From positions 1 to 64,000 of the forward strand of contig JAUJYZ010000693.1 of the NCBI GenBank assembly GCA_033675265.1: a stretch of 64,000 nt of DNA, read 5' to 3'. The notes beneath the pieces were generated by a model that was given only the letters and a program-made list of their open reading frames with translations, was not told the origin of the DNA and made no database searches. The first letter of the stretch is position 1. Each line of letters starts with the position of its first letter. A program made the translations under genes and the position numbers. Shown here piece after piece: positions 36,701 through 46,771 of this stretch. Source of the DNA: Actinostola sp. cb2023. Its lineage: Eukaryota; Cnidaria; Anthozoa; Actiniaria; Actinostolidae.

Positions 36701-39700
36701 ATCACTTGACATGTGATAGGATGCACATTGTTGTGTGCATTGTTCTCATTGGTTTTGCTGTCATTCTCTTCAACTCCAATCTCTGGTTCTTCTATTTGCT
36801 TTGGAAAGGGAGTTTGAACAAGAACTGGATAAATAAGTTCTTCTGTAAAATCATCGGTTTCTTTTGTCTCGACTGGCAAAATTTCGGACGGTTTGACATC
36901 GCCTGCTTTGTTAGCTTCGATGAGAATGTCTTTTTGAGCGTGTTTGGGCTGTTCTTTCTCCGCTTTCCCCGGCACAGAAACATGAACCACAATATCGGCA
37001 ATAGATGTCCAATCCTTGTCATGTTCTTCATGCACCAGAGACCGTGTCCTCGTGTTCTCTGCCACGTGCTTCACGAAAGGCAGGTCGTTACTGGAAACTA
37101 TTTCGCCCTCACTTGTGATATTTAGATCCTTAACTGGAGTCCTAATCTGCTCTTCTGCTATCTCTTTATCTTCCCTTACCATGGTAGAACCGTGTTCTTG
37201 TCTCTGTTCGTCGATAACGTCTGTAGTTGTAGTGCATTTAGGGACGCGTGGTGTGTTTGGGCCGCCATTTTCATCGTCATTCGTTTCTTCCTTGTTTTTC
37301 TTGTTTGACGATCGTTTGAGCTTGAAATATTTAGACAATTTGGAAAACTTCGGAATTCGTCGCTTAGAGCTTTTAGACATTTCTTGTTAAGTCGTTAAAG
37401 GGAATAATTGCTCTGTTTTAAGACTGAAAGTACAAATGTTATGTTCGTTAAAAATCAACAAGATTGAAATTCTCGCGCTTCGAATAGATTAGGTACCAGT
37501 CTCACATGGCGCAACACAGGAAACCCAAATGGAGGGAATTGATACAACACCCGATTTGGGAGTGGGGAGAGGGGATACGACTACGGCCATCATAGTTTTC
37601 TGACCAGAACTCGTACCAATAGACCTCTTTAGCTTGTATGCAAATTGCCCATTTCAGATCATGTGATGTAAACATGATATTCTCTGGAGAATTGTTCCTT
37701 TATATTTCTGAAATTTATTCGTTCATATTGAAAGGACTAATTCTCCAGAGAACACCATCACTAAGTTTTCATCACATGATCTGAAATGGGCAATTTGCAT
37801 ACGAAGCTAAAGAGGTCTATTGACGGACATTCCAATGGACTACATGTTTAGATCGACCAGGCACGAGTAAAATTGCTTGTACGAGATGAATATATATATA
37901 TATAATCAGTAACCAATGTGTATAACTCAGTAGTTGAGTACATAGAGTTTGATACAATTTGTTTCGTAGACCGACGTGAAGTCAGTCCACTCTTCAGTTA
38001 ATCTCTATACACTCCATACACTATGTACTCAAAAACTGAGTAGTATACACATTGGTTAAATTCGCTCCTTCATTGTAGAGCACTATCTTGGTTTCACCGG
38101 TGAACTTCACCTGAATTATATATATATAATATAATATATGGAATATATATATGGAATTGTGGTATCACTTAGAGTGTTCACGAGGGTTGCACGCGAAGAA
38201 ATAACAAACTGTGTCATACTGTGTTGGTGGTGTCATTGAAATCAGTGATTACAGCTCTTCTTTGTCTGTCTTTTTCCCCGTCCATCGTATCTAACATGGA
38301 AGCTCAGTCGTTCTAACTCAAACATTGTTTCTTTTATCAGTTTAGAACTAAGATTTCCGAGGGAATTGCCAATAATAAAAAGACAGCAAAAAGACAAGCC
38401 GCAGAAGAAATGCTGTCATTAATAGAACCGCGGCACGGAAGCACAGCGAAAGCAATTCATTCAAGTTCAGGAAGCGTTCAGGTAAATATTACATACAGTC
38501 GAACCTCCCGCAGGCGACCACCCAAAATGTCAAGCATTGTGGTCGCTTACGAGAACTCAGACCATAGGGGTCTAATTTTTGCTTCATAGCCGAATTGCAG
38601 ACTTCCGCAGTACCGAATTTGCCAATAACTCAGTTTTTAAAATACTGTAGTCACAAAGTACTTGCATTGTGTTTTTGACATAAACAAGACCAACATACTT
38701 CACAAATGACCAAGCAATGCGGTCTAAAAAACTCAGACATTGTCTTAAACTGCAACGAAAGGAAAAGTCAAACCGTGCATGTGCAACATTCAATGAATAC
38801 CGCGTACTTTGATTTACATGTGTTTTCAAAAACGTTGTCCTTTTACAAAATACAAAATAGTAAATAGTAAAAAAGAATTGATTAGAGAAACAATAGGCCA
38901 GAGTTCAGCTTGAGTGCACTGGTTTCTTTTGCTATTTTACTATTTTGTATTTTGTAAAAGGGCAACGTTTTTGAAAACAGGTGTATATACTGTAGTTCCG
39001 TTACACTGTTGACTGTTCTTGAGACTAACTAGGAAATAAATTATACTACGTACTGTTTTGAAAGGTCATCAGTTTTAAGATTGACAAAGAGTACAGCGTA
39101 TAATAATGCCCGTAGCAGGGGGAGGGGCCCGTAGCAGGGGGAGGGGCCACCCCCCCCCCCCCCCGCCCAATAATTTTGGCTGTCAATTTCTTACTGATAA
39201 CCATTACATCCTGAATAGCATATGCCTCTACACACACTGCTATATGGACATGTTCTGAATCTAGCTGTCGCTGATTCCATAAAATCAGTAAAATGTGTAA
39301 GTGACGGTCTTGATGTCACGGTTCGAGAAATAGGAAAACTGGTTAAACTGACATTCAAAATGAATCCAAAGGCGTGCATGCATGCTTTGTGTTCTACAAG
39401 GTGCATGGACTGTGCGTGGCACAGGAACAGGACTGACAAGGTTGATCTTGTGGCTGCTGCAACGAGTTTGTGGGACGAAATGAAAACAGAAAGCAGTTGT
39501 TTGGAAGATATACTGCGAACGACTGATGCTTCGAAAGTTGTCGTTTCTCTCAAAGTCAACTCAAACAGCCAGTTAGGCAAATGGAACTGTACTTAGCGTA
39601 TAGGTTCATTGATCCACTAAACACACATTGCGTCTTCGCCGCTCGTCAGAATATGCCCCAGCCCCCCTCCCCCCCAAATACTTTTCCCCTTGCTACCGAC

Positions 39701-40843
39701 CTGTATATATATAATGGTCTCTTGATAACATGTATTCTATTAATAATTTAAATGCTTTGTCCACCGACTGATATTTCCGTCTTATACTACTCAATGATGC
39801 GATGTTTCTAAAAAATTATCCAATTTCCGCTTGATTATCTGTTACATGGTCGCTTACTATACGGGAGGTTAAAAACAAAAGCAAATTTCAAACTTTCCGG
39901 CAGCTCTAAAAGTGGACGTCGTGGTGGTCGCTTACGAGAGGTTCCAACTATATCGGTGACTTGTGGACTTGGAAACTTTTGGTATTATGGAAAACTGGTC
40001 GCTCAGGAGAGGTGGCCGGTCGTTTACGAGCGAGTGGTCGCAACCGGAGGTTCGACTTTATTCTTACTAATTAATCCTGTGTAATTTAACCGTTTGCACA
40101 GGGTGAGCAATAATCGATTTTTATGTCACAGATTGGCCGAATTCATAAATGGCCAATGCTGCTTATACCAAAATTCGTGAAACTGGATAAGTGTTGCCTT
40201 TGTAAGTGCTGGCTAACTGGTGTACTCTGCTATGACGGTGTATAGAAGAGATCTTGTATCGAACCCATGGCTTCAGGATGCTAGTCCGATGAGTTACCAC
40301 TCTCTTTCAAAACTACTTCATTGTACTTTGCTGCTATGCTTATCTTTGCTCTTTAATTTGCCCAAATTGTATTACGGACCGCTCCCGTCTGAGTTGAACA
40401 CCATAGCCCCCTTACCAACTGTCCGGTACAGAGAAGTGTCCAAAGTACAGCAGAATCGAGGTATAATAATTGGTGTCCGCCTTATTTATTATTAGAGAGG
40501 GCCCATCCTGAGAAAGTGATCTGTTCCAAGAGAGTTGACTGCGTTTTCATTTATGTTCCAGGAACCCTATTTCCGCTCAAGTGTTAAATCTGCCAAACCC
40601 AGTCTCCCCTCGACCAGAACATTGAAAGCTGATTATCATTGTGACAAGCTTGAGAAACTCGCCTTAGAAAAGAAATGGACAGTTACATGGCATGATATCG
40701 GAGAATCAGGATACAGTGGGAATGCTTTGTGTTTTGTTAGAATTAAGACAAACCCTGTCACAGTGTGTTCTGGTTCAGGGCCTACAAAACTCTGTGCTCG
40801 TGATTCTGCTGCTATGAACGCCTTGAAGATATTAACAAAATAG
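33751..40843 (+). CDS. three-dsRBD protein, TARBP2/PRKRA/Loquacious-like, five exons
   Basis: Exons: 33751-34080, 34309-34410, 35077-35250, 38341-38481, 40562-40843. All junctions are GT-AG in phase 0, giving 342 residues (PRKRA 313, TARBP2 366). The start is in good context (aaaaccATGG). dsRBD1 lies at about residues 15-92 (VKFYDLLQEP, GYGPTKQDAKMNAAEEAIFEL near its end). A Ser/Pro linker comes from exon 2. dsRBD2 is at about 163-231 (GNPIGKLKELT, then AKRQAAEEMLSLIE across the exon 3/4 join). dsRBD3 is at about 272-340 (WTVTWHDIGE, VTVCSGSGPT). The third domain has the Dicer-contacting type III character of TARBP2/PACT, so the expected role is cytoplasmic dsRNA binding and partnership with Dicer in small-RNA processing; this is inference from domain order. 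The exon 3 acceptor is weak: a nearer AG (35115-35116) would break the phase, so its 5' end is the least certain part. Confidence 0.85.
34831..34985. mobile_element. foldback element in intron 2 of the dsRBD gene
   Basis: 'gtgcagatttatagca' and 'ggggactgatcagaaca' pair with 'tgttctgatcagttccc' and 'ctaaatctgcacat'. The loop holds 'ctcaagaagtgtcaagaagc'. No coding content. The preceding 34560-34830 is AT-rich with another diverged repeat. Confidence 0.6.
35375..35620. repeat. three tandem copies of a 74-80-bp unit (intron 3 of the dsRBD gene)
   Basis: 'gcttagagcaagtacatgta' followed by 'tgggtgttcatcagctgttg' occurs at about 35404, 35484 and 35558. Spacer lengths differ slightly (80 then 74 bp), giving spurious overlapping ORFs. 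Confidence 0.8.
36307..37380 (-). CDS. uncharacterised 357-residue ORF nested in intron 3 of the dsRBD gene
   Basis: A single open frame starts at ATG 37380, with an in-frame TAA 9 nt upstream, and stops TGA at 36307. The first 40 residues are strongly basic (SKSSKRRIPKFSKLSKYF), the middle is acidic and Thr/Pro/Gln-rich and probably disordered. The last 60 residues look folded: YRYIEIQSLVNAFQTLHSC, then a spaced ECKDC. The Ile-rich helix plus Cys pairs recalls the zinc-binding leader of Mutator-like transposase-derived proteins, but similarity is weak and I do not assign a function. Transcription would run antisense to the dsRBD gene. It is too long and compositionally protein-like to be chance, but could be an old transposon-derived exon. 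Confidence 0.6.
   Translation of the reverse strand: MSKSSKRRIPKFSKLSKYFKLKRSSNKKNKEETNDDENGGPNTPRVPKCTTTTDVIDEQRQEHGSTMVREDKEIAEEQIRTPVKDLNITSEGEIVSSNDLPFVKHVAENTRTRSLVHEEHDKDWTSIADIVVHVSVPGKAEKEQPKHAQKDILIEANKAGDVKPSEILPVETKETDDFTEELIYPVLVQTPFPKQIEEPEIGVEENDSKTNENNAHNNVHPITCQVIVHTPITKQQQQAARSNTRIEDDFVLSEIPQTPPQQKPEKKESQRALTVKKIRSIIATPYKHLKRESSLMDGQTYRYIEIQSLVNAFQTLHSCTGEMIACNEKGLQYGKSSVLRIECKDCNIKVFLQATKN
37616..37822. mobile_element. foldback MITE, arms about 60 bp
   Basis: 'caatagacctctttagct' and 'tatgcaaattgcccatttca' followed by 'gatcatgtgatg' are mirrored at 37758-37822 (catcacatgatctgaaatgg, gcaatttgcata, agctaaagaggtctattg). An inner pair 'tctctggagaatt/aattctccagaga' adds to the stem. 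Confidence 0.75.
37905..38060. mobile_element. foldback element
   Basis: 'taaccaatgtgtata-actcagta' at 37909 pairs with 'actgagtagtatacacattg' ending at about 38057. An inner pair is 'gagtacatag' against 'ctatgtactc'. It lies in intron 3 of the dsRBD gene, upstream of exon 4. Confidence 0.6.
38820..38980. mobile_element. foldback MITE nested in the TIR transposon
   Basis: 'tgttttcaaaaacgttgtcc' and 'ttttacaaaatacaaaatag' on the left are mirrored by 'tattttgtattttgtaaaag' and 'ggcaacgtttttgaaaaca' on the right, with a loop of about 75 nt. Confidence 0.75.
39222..39596 (+). pseudogene. fragment of a ZMYM1-like/DUF4371 hAT-derived protein
   Basis: The frame reads LLYGHVLNLAVADSIKSVKC then CVSDGLDVTVREIGKLVKLTF. 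This matches the YGHxLNLAV...CVSD..D...EIGKLVK block found in zinc finger MYM-type 1-like proteins with hAT-type dimerisation domains. After that the text is scrambled and ends at 39596 without the C-terminal domain. It is a short relic within a transposon. Confidence 0.6.
40230..40320 (-). mobile_element. possible tRNA-derived SINE fragment
   Basis: The minus strand reads 'ggtaactcatcggactagca' (A-box-like) and, about 12 nt later, GGTTCGATAC (B-box-like). Spacing is short for a functional tRNA gene and no cloverleaf was confirmed. It lies in intron 4 of the dsRBD gene. Confidence 0.3.
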
Positions 40844-40910
40844 TAGAGTTATTTAGGACACAGGTAGCCCAAGCTTAGTTTGTGTGTGTGAATAAGAATT
40901 GTGCTTATCC

Positions 40911-41125
40911 TTCCTTCCTTCCTTCCTTCCTTCCTTCCTTCCTTCCTTCCTTCCTTCCTTCCTTCCTTCCTTCCTTCCTTCCTTCCTTCCTTCCTTCCTT
41001 CCTTCCTTCCTTCCTTCCTTCCTTCCTTCCTTCCTTCCTTCCTTCCTTCCTTCTTCCTTCCTTCCTTCCTTCCTTCCTTCCTTCCTTCCTTCCTTCCTTC
41101 CTTCCTTCCTTCCTTCCTCCTTCCT
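40911..41125. repeat. (CTTC)n microsatellite
   Basis: About 215 bp of CCTT/TTCC tetranucleotide with one phase slip near 41051, then a degraded TTCC/TACTCC tail to about 41225. It begins about 65 bp after the dsRBD gene stop codon, so it may lie in the 3' UTR or just past the gene. The Ser-Phe-Leu-Pro ORFs across it are artefacts. Confidence 0.95.
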
Positions 41126-42167
41126 CCTCCTTCCTTCCTACCTACTCCTAGCATTCCTTCCTTCCTACTCCTAGCATTCCTCCCTTCCTCATGTCTTCCT
41201 TACTTACTTCCATCTTGTCTTCCTTTCTTTATTTTTATTTTTTATGCCTCTTTCTTAGTTTGGTCAACGTTTTGCTGAATATTATTTATTTAGAATGATT
41301 GGTAACTGTATTGGCGTAATTACAAGCCTGTGCATCAGTAACGCTAGTAGCAAGGTCTAGCAACATCAACATAAAAGAGAGGAAACTGAGTTCATATTTA
41401 ATTCATATAATTGATATTGCAATCAAAATCACAATAATTTTAATAAAGTATCGTATTTTTGAAATATAGATATATACGTACACCTAATTGCAATAACGTT
41501 GTCCGATAAAAATGAAATATGACAAAAGCTAAATAGGAGTATATTAGACCTACAAGCTGTAGGCATGCACTATGCCAATACTGCAAGCTATGACGATTAT
41601 AGTTCCTATTTGACTTTCCTTTTTTATGTGACGACGTTTGTGACAACTAGGTGTAGATCATTTTATCGATAATAATAATCATTTAAATCACTTATATATA
41701 TAGCGCAAATCATTACATAAGGATGATCAAATGCGCATTAATTGGGTATTTTAATTTGTATATTATTTTAAGATCGATGGTTCATTTATTGCTAATCTCG
41801 AAATAAAATATATGATTAGTGTGACTTTCTATAATCTAAATATTGCTAGAACCGGTACGAATCAATATTTGAAATTGAACGTAATGGTCAGGCAATTCCA
41901 GCGGTTACCTCCCCGCCCCTCCCCTATTGGAGAAAGTATATCTTATGCCTTACCCTTTTGGCAATTTTCATGTTTTAGCCAATGAGATCACTAGTTCTAA
42001 CAATAGAAAATCAACAACAATACGTCAAGGAAAGGGATGGCTACGACTGAACACCATGATGACTGCGATCATGACATTAGAACCGGGTTATGTTCATGTG
42101 CAAGATACAATTATAGCTGTTAGGTGATGTTTATGTAACAACAAACATGGTGCTGGTTGTTCAGATA

Positions 42168-43373
42168 TTATTGAGACGACGACAATTTTTCCGAGTTAAT
42201 TAAGAGTATTAACAGTACAAGTTTCCGTAATAAAGCATTGTGGTACAATCCTGTTAGTCTACACCAAAAGATCTTCTCGAATTCTTTCCTAAAATATCTA
42301 TTCATTGCACCATAGATGAAGGCATTGACAGCAGACCCAAGAGTAGGGAAATACAACCAGATAAGGTGAATCTGTCTGGGCAGAGAATCATGGAATTGAA
42401 AAACGTTACTAGATATGACAACCACTTCATAAATGATCACAGGCGTCCAACACAATGTAAAGCCGAGAACAACTCGAAAAAGCGTCCTTGTGATGTCAAT
42501 TTCTTCAACGTTTTGCCTTCCTAATGAGACTCCACCACGGCGACCAACTTTTCCTTGCCTCAGGGTTTCAACTACGTTATTCTGGTGTTCACGCACTTTT
42601 CTGAAAACCTTTCTGTAGCAACGTGATATTAGAACTGTTGGTACAATGAAGAATAGTACAAACGCGAAAAGTTGGTAGAGTGAAGTCATTGCCTTACTTC
42701 CTAGCCAAGCATACATCACGCAGGCAGCTTTTGCAGACTGGAACTTTACTCTCAACCACGTGACATGTATCAAAAGTGCAATGAGTAAACTAATAGTGAA
42801 CCAAACAAGAAATATCATCCCCAAAGTAGATCTTTTGGTGAAGTATTTGTTAAAAATTCGCGGTTTTACGACCCGGTAGTATCGATTGACAGCAGTTACT
42901 GCCATTGTGTATAGCGAAATCCCAGCAAGAACGTAAATCCAATAGGCTTGAAAATGGCACGCAAAAGGTGCATATACCCATCTGCCTTCTATCAACACAC
43001 CAGCCGATATGGGCATGCAAAAACAAGCCATGAGCATATCTGAAATAGCCAGACTCAAGATAAAGACATTTGTTAGTCGTCGACGCAGTTCTCTGTTTCT
43101 GATCATCGCAATACAGATGAATAAATTGCCTGTCACCGATACAACACCAATGGCGAGGAAAAGTCCTACCTCAAGGACAACAATTATAGTTTCTCTGGAT
43201 CGCAACTCGCCAGCAAACTTCTTTTCAAGATCAATAGATGCCGATAAGTTGACCATTTTCTCTAAGCACAGATTACCCGGTTTAGTGTCCAGAAAACGTA
43301 TAGCTGCACTTTCACAAATGTTGTATTGCACTTGTGTAATTAGCGCCTTCGTGCTCAAGCTTTTGTAGATCAC
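42168..43373 (-). CDS. rhodopsin-family G protein-coupled receptor, melatonin-receptor-like, single exon
   Basis: A 401-codon open frame encodes seven hydrophobic segments at about residues 63-90, 101-122, 137-160, 184-205, 230-252, 298-321 and 335-357. Class A marks: GN at 82-83, LAISD (Asp112) in TM2, Cys139 and Cys218 for the extracellular disulfide, NRY at 163-165 instead of DRY, Trp191 in TM4, FTLCWTP in TM6, and NAFIY (350-354) in place of NPxxY. NRY and the NAxxY variant are found in melatonin-type receptors, and such intronless receptors are abundant in cnidarians, so ligand identity is not implied. A second Met at residue 40 (43256) precedes an NLS glycosylation site and TM1 and may be the true start. 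Poly-basic loop 3 (RQGKVGRR). No signal peptide is evident. Confidence 0.85.
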   Translation of the reverse strand: MIYKSLSTKALITQVQYNICESAAIRFLDTKPGNLCLEKMVNLSASIDLEKKFAGELRSRETIIVVLEVGLFLAIGVVSVTGNLFICIAMIRNRELRRRLTNVFILSLAISDMLMACFCMPISAGVLIEGRWVYAPFACHFQAYWIYVLAGISLYTMAVTAVNRYYRVVKPRIFNKYFTKRSTLGMIFLVWFTISLLIALLIHVTWLRVKFQSAKAACVMYAWLGSKAMTSLYQLFAFVLFFIVPTVLISRCYRKVFRKVREHQNNVVETLRQGKVGRRGGVSLGRQNVEEIDITRTLFRVVLGFTLCWTPVIIYEVVVISSNVFQFHDSLPRQIHLIWLYFPTLGSAVNAFIYGAMNRYFRKEFEKIFWCRLTGLYHNALLRKLVLLILLINSEKLSSSQ

Positions 43374-44825
43374 TTTCTCGCTGTCAGCTGGGTGCTACTA
43401 CTATAAATACTATAAATTCACTATTTGATCATTTTGCACTCCAGTTAGTCACTAGCTTTGTTTAACACTGAACGGTGTCTTGATGGAAAGATTGTCCAAT
43501 TTCAGCTTTTATTAGAGCAAGTGCTGAAGTGCGTCGCCAACTGCAAAACGAATGCCCAGAAACTAAAGTAATACGAACAGCTGGCCTTATATTATATTGG
43601 TCTCAAACAGAGCCGCAAATCAATTTTGCATGCTGTAATATCGAGCAAACACACAAATACTGAACTGTTTTTCTTGCTAGGGTTTCTGTTCACAGATTGG
43701 ATAAAGCAGGATTTGGATACATAGAAGATCGTTGTTAATAAGTTTACCAATCTCTCACTGTAAAAGAAACCTAACTAATTACTGTTTGCTTTCATTTCAT
43801 GTTTTTCATCTGATATGAATTTGTGGAGTTAGTGCTGAAGGAGAAGTGTCAGATGTTCAACTTAGTGTTTTAATTCTGTTTGGCGATTTACGACGTATAA
43901 TTAATAATTCTTCAGTTCCTGTAAGCCTTCCTAATATCCGGCTATAGACCTTTTGTCCATGTTCCATGTCTCAGAGCCTACGAGACATATTTCTTGATTA
44001 AAATGTTCCATATCGATGTATTTGTTCAAGTGAACTGAAAATAAATATTCTACAATAGGATAGTAAGCAAACGTTGTCTCAATGGCAATACTCTTTCGAA
44101 GTCGCGAAGAGGGACGTACGTACGCGCGATTATCTAAAGAATATAGCAATATGACTGCGAAATAACAGAAATTGACAAGACTAAGTGGTACTAATAAATG
44201 AGACTTAGACTTAGTATTACAATATTTTGTACTCATGTTTAGTACTAAATAGCACTAATTAAACAATAGAAAACAATAGAATTAGCATAATTTAGCACTA
44301 TTTAGTACTATTAATGTTGCACCACTACACACATTTACCTAATATGTAAAATATCTATTTGCCTGATTATTTTCAAAATTTTACTTTACTCCACAATTAA
44401 CTCTGTATCGCTGTAACAAAAAATAGTGTGAATAAAGAAAACTGAAACTGAAAACTGAAACTGCACGCTTTTAGTGTTTGTACTCTAGCTTAACTAATCA
44501 TCATTTTCAGTCAGACATTACGAACGCCATCAATGAATTATATATATCATATTCTTGGCCATTTTCACGTCAACAGCATGTCCACAATATTAATTACATT
44601 AGATCAGCCGAATTTTAAATACTGTTATCAAATTTATGAATAATGATTAATTATAGGGAAATACAATATAATTAAATCACTACCGTGAAGAACATCTGTA
44701 AATCGGATACAGATTCGTCCTCATTTGCATTCAACTTTAAGTTGAATTTTCTCGGCCAAACTGCTTCCTATCATCAAAATTATTGTAAACTGATATCCAG
44801 TTATACATCGTTGGATTCGATAAGT
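43374..44825. other. intergenic, no recognised gene
   Basis: AT-rich. A 101-codon minus-strand ORF at 43931-44236 has no recognisable features. 44229-44320 resembles the inside of the GAGTGCAA MITE family (tagtactaaatagcactaat, 'caatagaaaacaatagaa'). Nothing else could be supported. Confidence 0.5.
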
Positions 44826-44928
44826 AATATACAATATTCGCGTTCGATCTGTATGGGATTTAAAAACTCTCGCCTGCGGCTCGAATTTGTAAATCCCATA
44901 CATATCGGCCGCTCATATTGTATATAGT
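44826..44928. mobile_element. foldback MITE, about 100 bp
   Basis: 'atatacaatattcgcg' and 'gatctgtatgggattta' pair with 'taaatcccatacatatc' and 'ctcatattgtatat'. A half-similar sequence occurs at 32167-32208. Confidence 0.6.
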
Positions 44929-45458
44929 ACATAAAGAACTACGATAAGTATAGAAATGGAAACTAATGAGGAACTAGACGCTTGGGTCAAGCGCTCACTC
45001 GTGCCCTGGTGCAATTGAGTACTTGCATGGGATACACTGTATCATGAACGATCAAAAGATCAGTATGCTTTTTCTATTTGAGTGGTAATCACAGGTAGCC
45101 CAAGCTGACTGTTAGTGTTGAATGTATGTGGTTATCGTGTGAATATAGATAGATAGATATAGATGCCTTTATTTACACAGGGTAGCTATATCAGTATTTA
45201 CAAAGCTGTAAAAAACTGTTATCAATACACTAATAAATAAATACACTAATAAATATGGTTTTTTAGAATTTCAAGAGTAACAAGACTGATTGGGATCCCT
45301 GTGGTATAGTGTGGATGGCTCGGTTCGAGTTTGATTTTCGTTTCTAGAAAGCCTCCCTTTTCCACCTTGTTCTTCAAATACTTGCTACAATTATAGATTG
45401 ATAGTTATTTGAGGGTTTGAGGAGTATCATGCCGTGGGTTTCCACAGCAACAACACAC

Positions 45459-45606
45459 AACGGTAATATTAGCCTCCTCCGCAGGCATCACTGGGGGAGA
45501 TTTTTGGGTTCTTTGGTCTTGGGCTTCCAGGGATCCCATTGTCGGCCTTCGGCCAACGTCGGCTTTTCCGGCGTTGCCTGCTGAGGAGGCTGCGGTATTA
45601 TAAACT
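45459..45606. mobile_element. foldback MITE, about 148 bp
   Basis: 'ggtaatattagcctcctccg' followed by 'caggca' pairs with 'tgcctgctgaggaggctgcg' followed by 'gtattata'. The GC-rich inside has a second pair around 45540-45560 (ggccttcggcc). No coding signal. Confidence 0.65.
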
Positions 45607-46125
45607 AGTTTGAAAATAATTATTAAAATAATAAAAAACAATAAAACATGACAATCAATACACAAATGCAATAACGCAAATTCAAGTCCAATTTCCTAGT
45701 ACCAGGCAGTTCTAGACATGATCTGGTTCTTTTCGTCTTAACTTGGTATACATCCTACAGTTGTATTATCATCGGAATGATATTTGTTTCGCGTGACTGG
45801 TGAGTTTTCAATATATTTGTTTGTTATTTCTTTGTAAAAATCTCAGTCAACAAATTTCATTTTTTTCGTCCCTAAAACAATTTAAAAAGCAATTTTCATT
45901 GCCACAAAACATTTTAGTTTTATATGTACTCAGTTAGTAGTTTATTCGGATCTACTTTTATTGAGAATATCTATCGAGAAGAAAAGGGAAATCTTCGCTC
46001 TTAAATTTAGAAAATTGTTCGGCCATTTTGACAGATTTCTCTACCGGCTCACGGTATATTAAACACTTTTAAATGACTGGTCCCGAGGGAAACAGTAACA
46101 AATTAACTGTTTTCCCGAGGGTTTT

Positions 46126-46322
46126 GTTATATCCCCATAGTCAAACACTGAAAAAATTGTTGTTAACAACGGCGCCACAAGTATTTTCCATCGACTTTGA
46201 CCTGATCACGCTTCGATCACGTGAACTTATTGCCCGCGAGGGAGTTATTGAGAGTTGACGCCCGCCACGTGACGTGCTCTCGACCAATGAAAAAATGAGT
46301 TTGACTATGGGGATATAACAAG
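46126..46322. mobile_element. MITE with 22-bp TIRs
   Basis: 'tgttatatccccatagtcaa' at 46126 is mirrored exactly by 'ttgactatggggatataaca' ending at 46322. The interior includes 'cacgtgacgtgctctcgacc'. Confidence 0.75.
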
Positions 46323-46325
46323 AGT

Positions 46326-46620
46326 CGATAGCATAGTAGTACCGAACCAAACAGAACGCGCGCTAGCTCATATCCAGAGATTATCTACGTTATAAGAGCT
46401 GATAGCCTAGTAGTAGCGAACCAATCAGAACGCGCGCTATCTCATATCCAGAGATTATCTACGTTATAAGAGCTGATAGCCTAGTAGTAGTGAACCAATC
46501 AGAACGCGCGCTAGCTCATATCCAGAGATTGTCTATATTATAAGAGCTGATAGCCTAGTAGTAGTGAACCAATCAGAACGCGCGCTAGCTCATATCCAAA
46601 GGTTGTCTATATGATAAGTA
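46326..46620. repeat. 74-bp satellite, short block of about 4 copies
   Basis: The unit begins 'tataagagctgatagcctag' and continues 'tagtagcgaaccaatcagaa', then 'cgcgcgctagctcatatcca' and 'gaggttgtctatat'. It is the same unit as the long block at 47733-49525, from which it is separated by inserted elements. Confidence 0.9.
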
Positions 46621-46621
46621 A

Positions 46622-46764
46622 GGGTTAGAGAATAACGCGAGTGCTTTATGGGATTTAGAGCTCCGAGCAGCAGATAGAAGGCCACGAGGCGCGTAGCGCC
46701 GAGTAGCCCTTCTATCAATGCGAGGCGCTCTAAATTCCATAAAGCACGAGTGTTTATTCTCTAA
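46622..46764. mobile_element. foldback MITE between satellite blocks
   Basis: 'ggttagagaataacgcgagt' with 'gctttatgg' pairs with 'ccataaagcacgagtgttta' and 'ttctctaacc'. An inner GC-rich pair surrounds 'gcgtagcgccg'. Confidence 0.7.
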
Positions 46765-46771
46765 CCGTTTT

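Larger units (their letters stand above)
38497..40059. mobile_element. TIR transposon remnant in intron 4 of the dsRBD gene
   Basis: The left end 'acagtcgaacctcc' (38497) and right end 'ggaggttcgactttat' (to about 40059) are inverted. Subterminal 'gtggtcgcttacgag' words occur at both ends (38540s, 39929 and later). It contains a nested foldback (38820-38980), a C-run at 39150-39166 and a fragment of a ZMYM1-like transposase-derived protein. This subterminal repeat structure is that of a long non-autonomous DNA element. Confidence 0.65.

Noticed and set aside
36426..37390. Plus-strand ORFs of up to 152 codons, partly hydrophobic
   Set aside because: They are shadows of the longer, better-formed minus-strand ORF at 36307-37380.
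40230..40320. Functional tRNA gene
   Set aside because: A- and B-box-like words are present, but the spacing is wrong and no acceptor stem could be paired. Kept only as a possible SINE fragment.
40882..41278. Ser/Phe/Leu/Pro-rich ORFs and the Arg/Lys/Glu/Gly ORF on the other strand
   Set aside because: Translations of the CTTC microsatellite.
43931..44236. 101-codon minus-strand ORF
   Set aside because: No homology, no splice context, and part of it overlaps MITE-like sequence.
45405..45671. 88-codon minus-strand ORF with a hydrophobic start
   Set aside because: It mostly covers the foldback MITE at 45459-45606.
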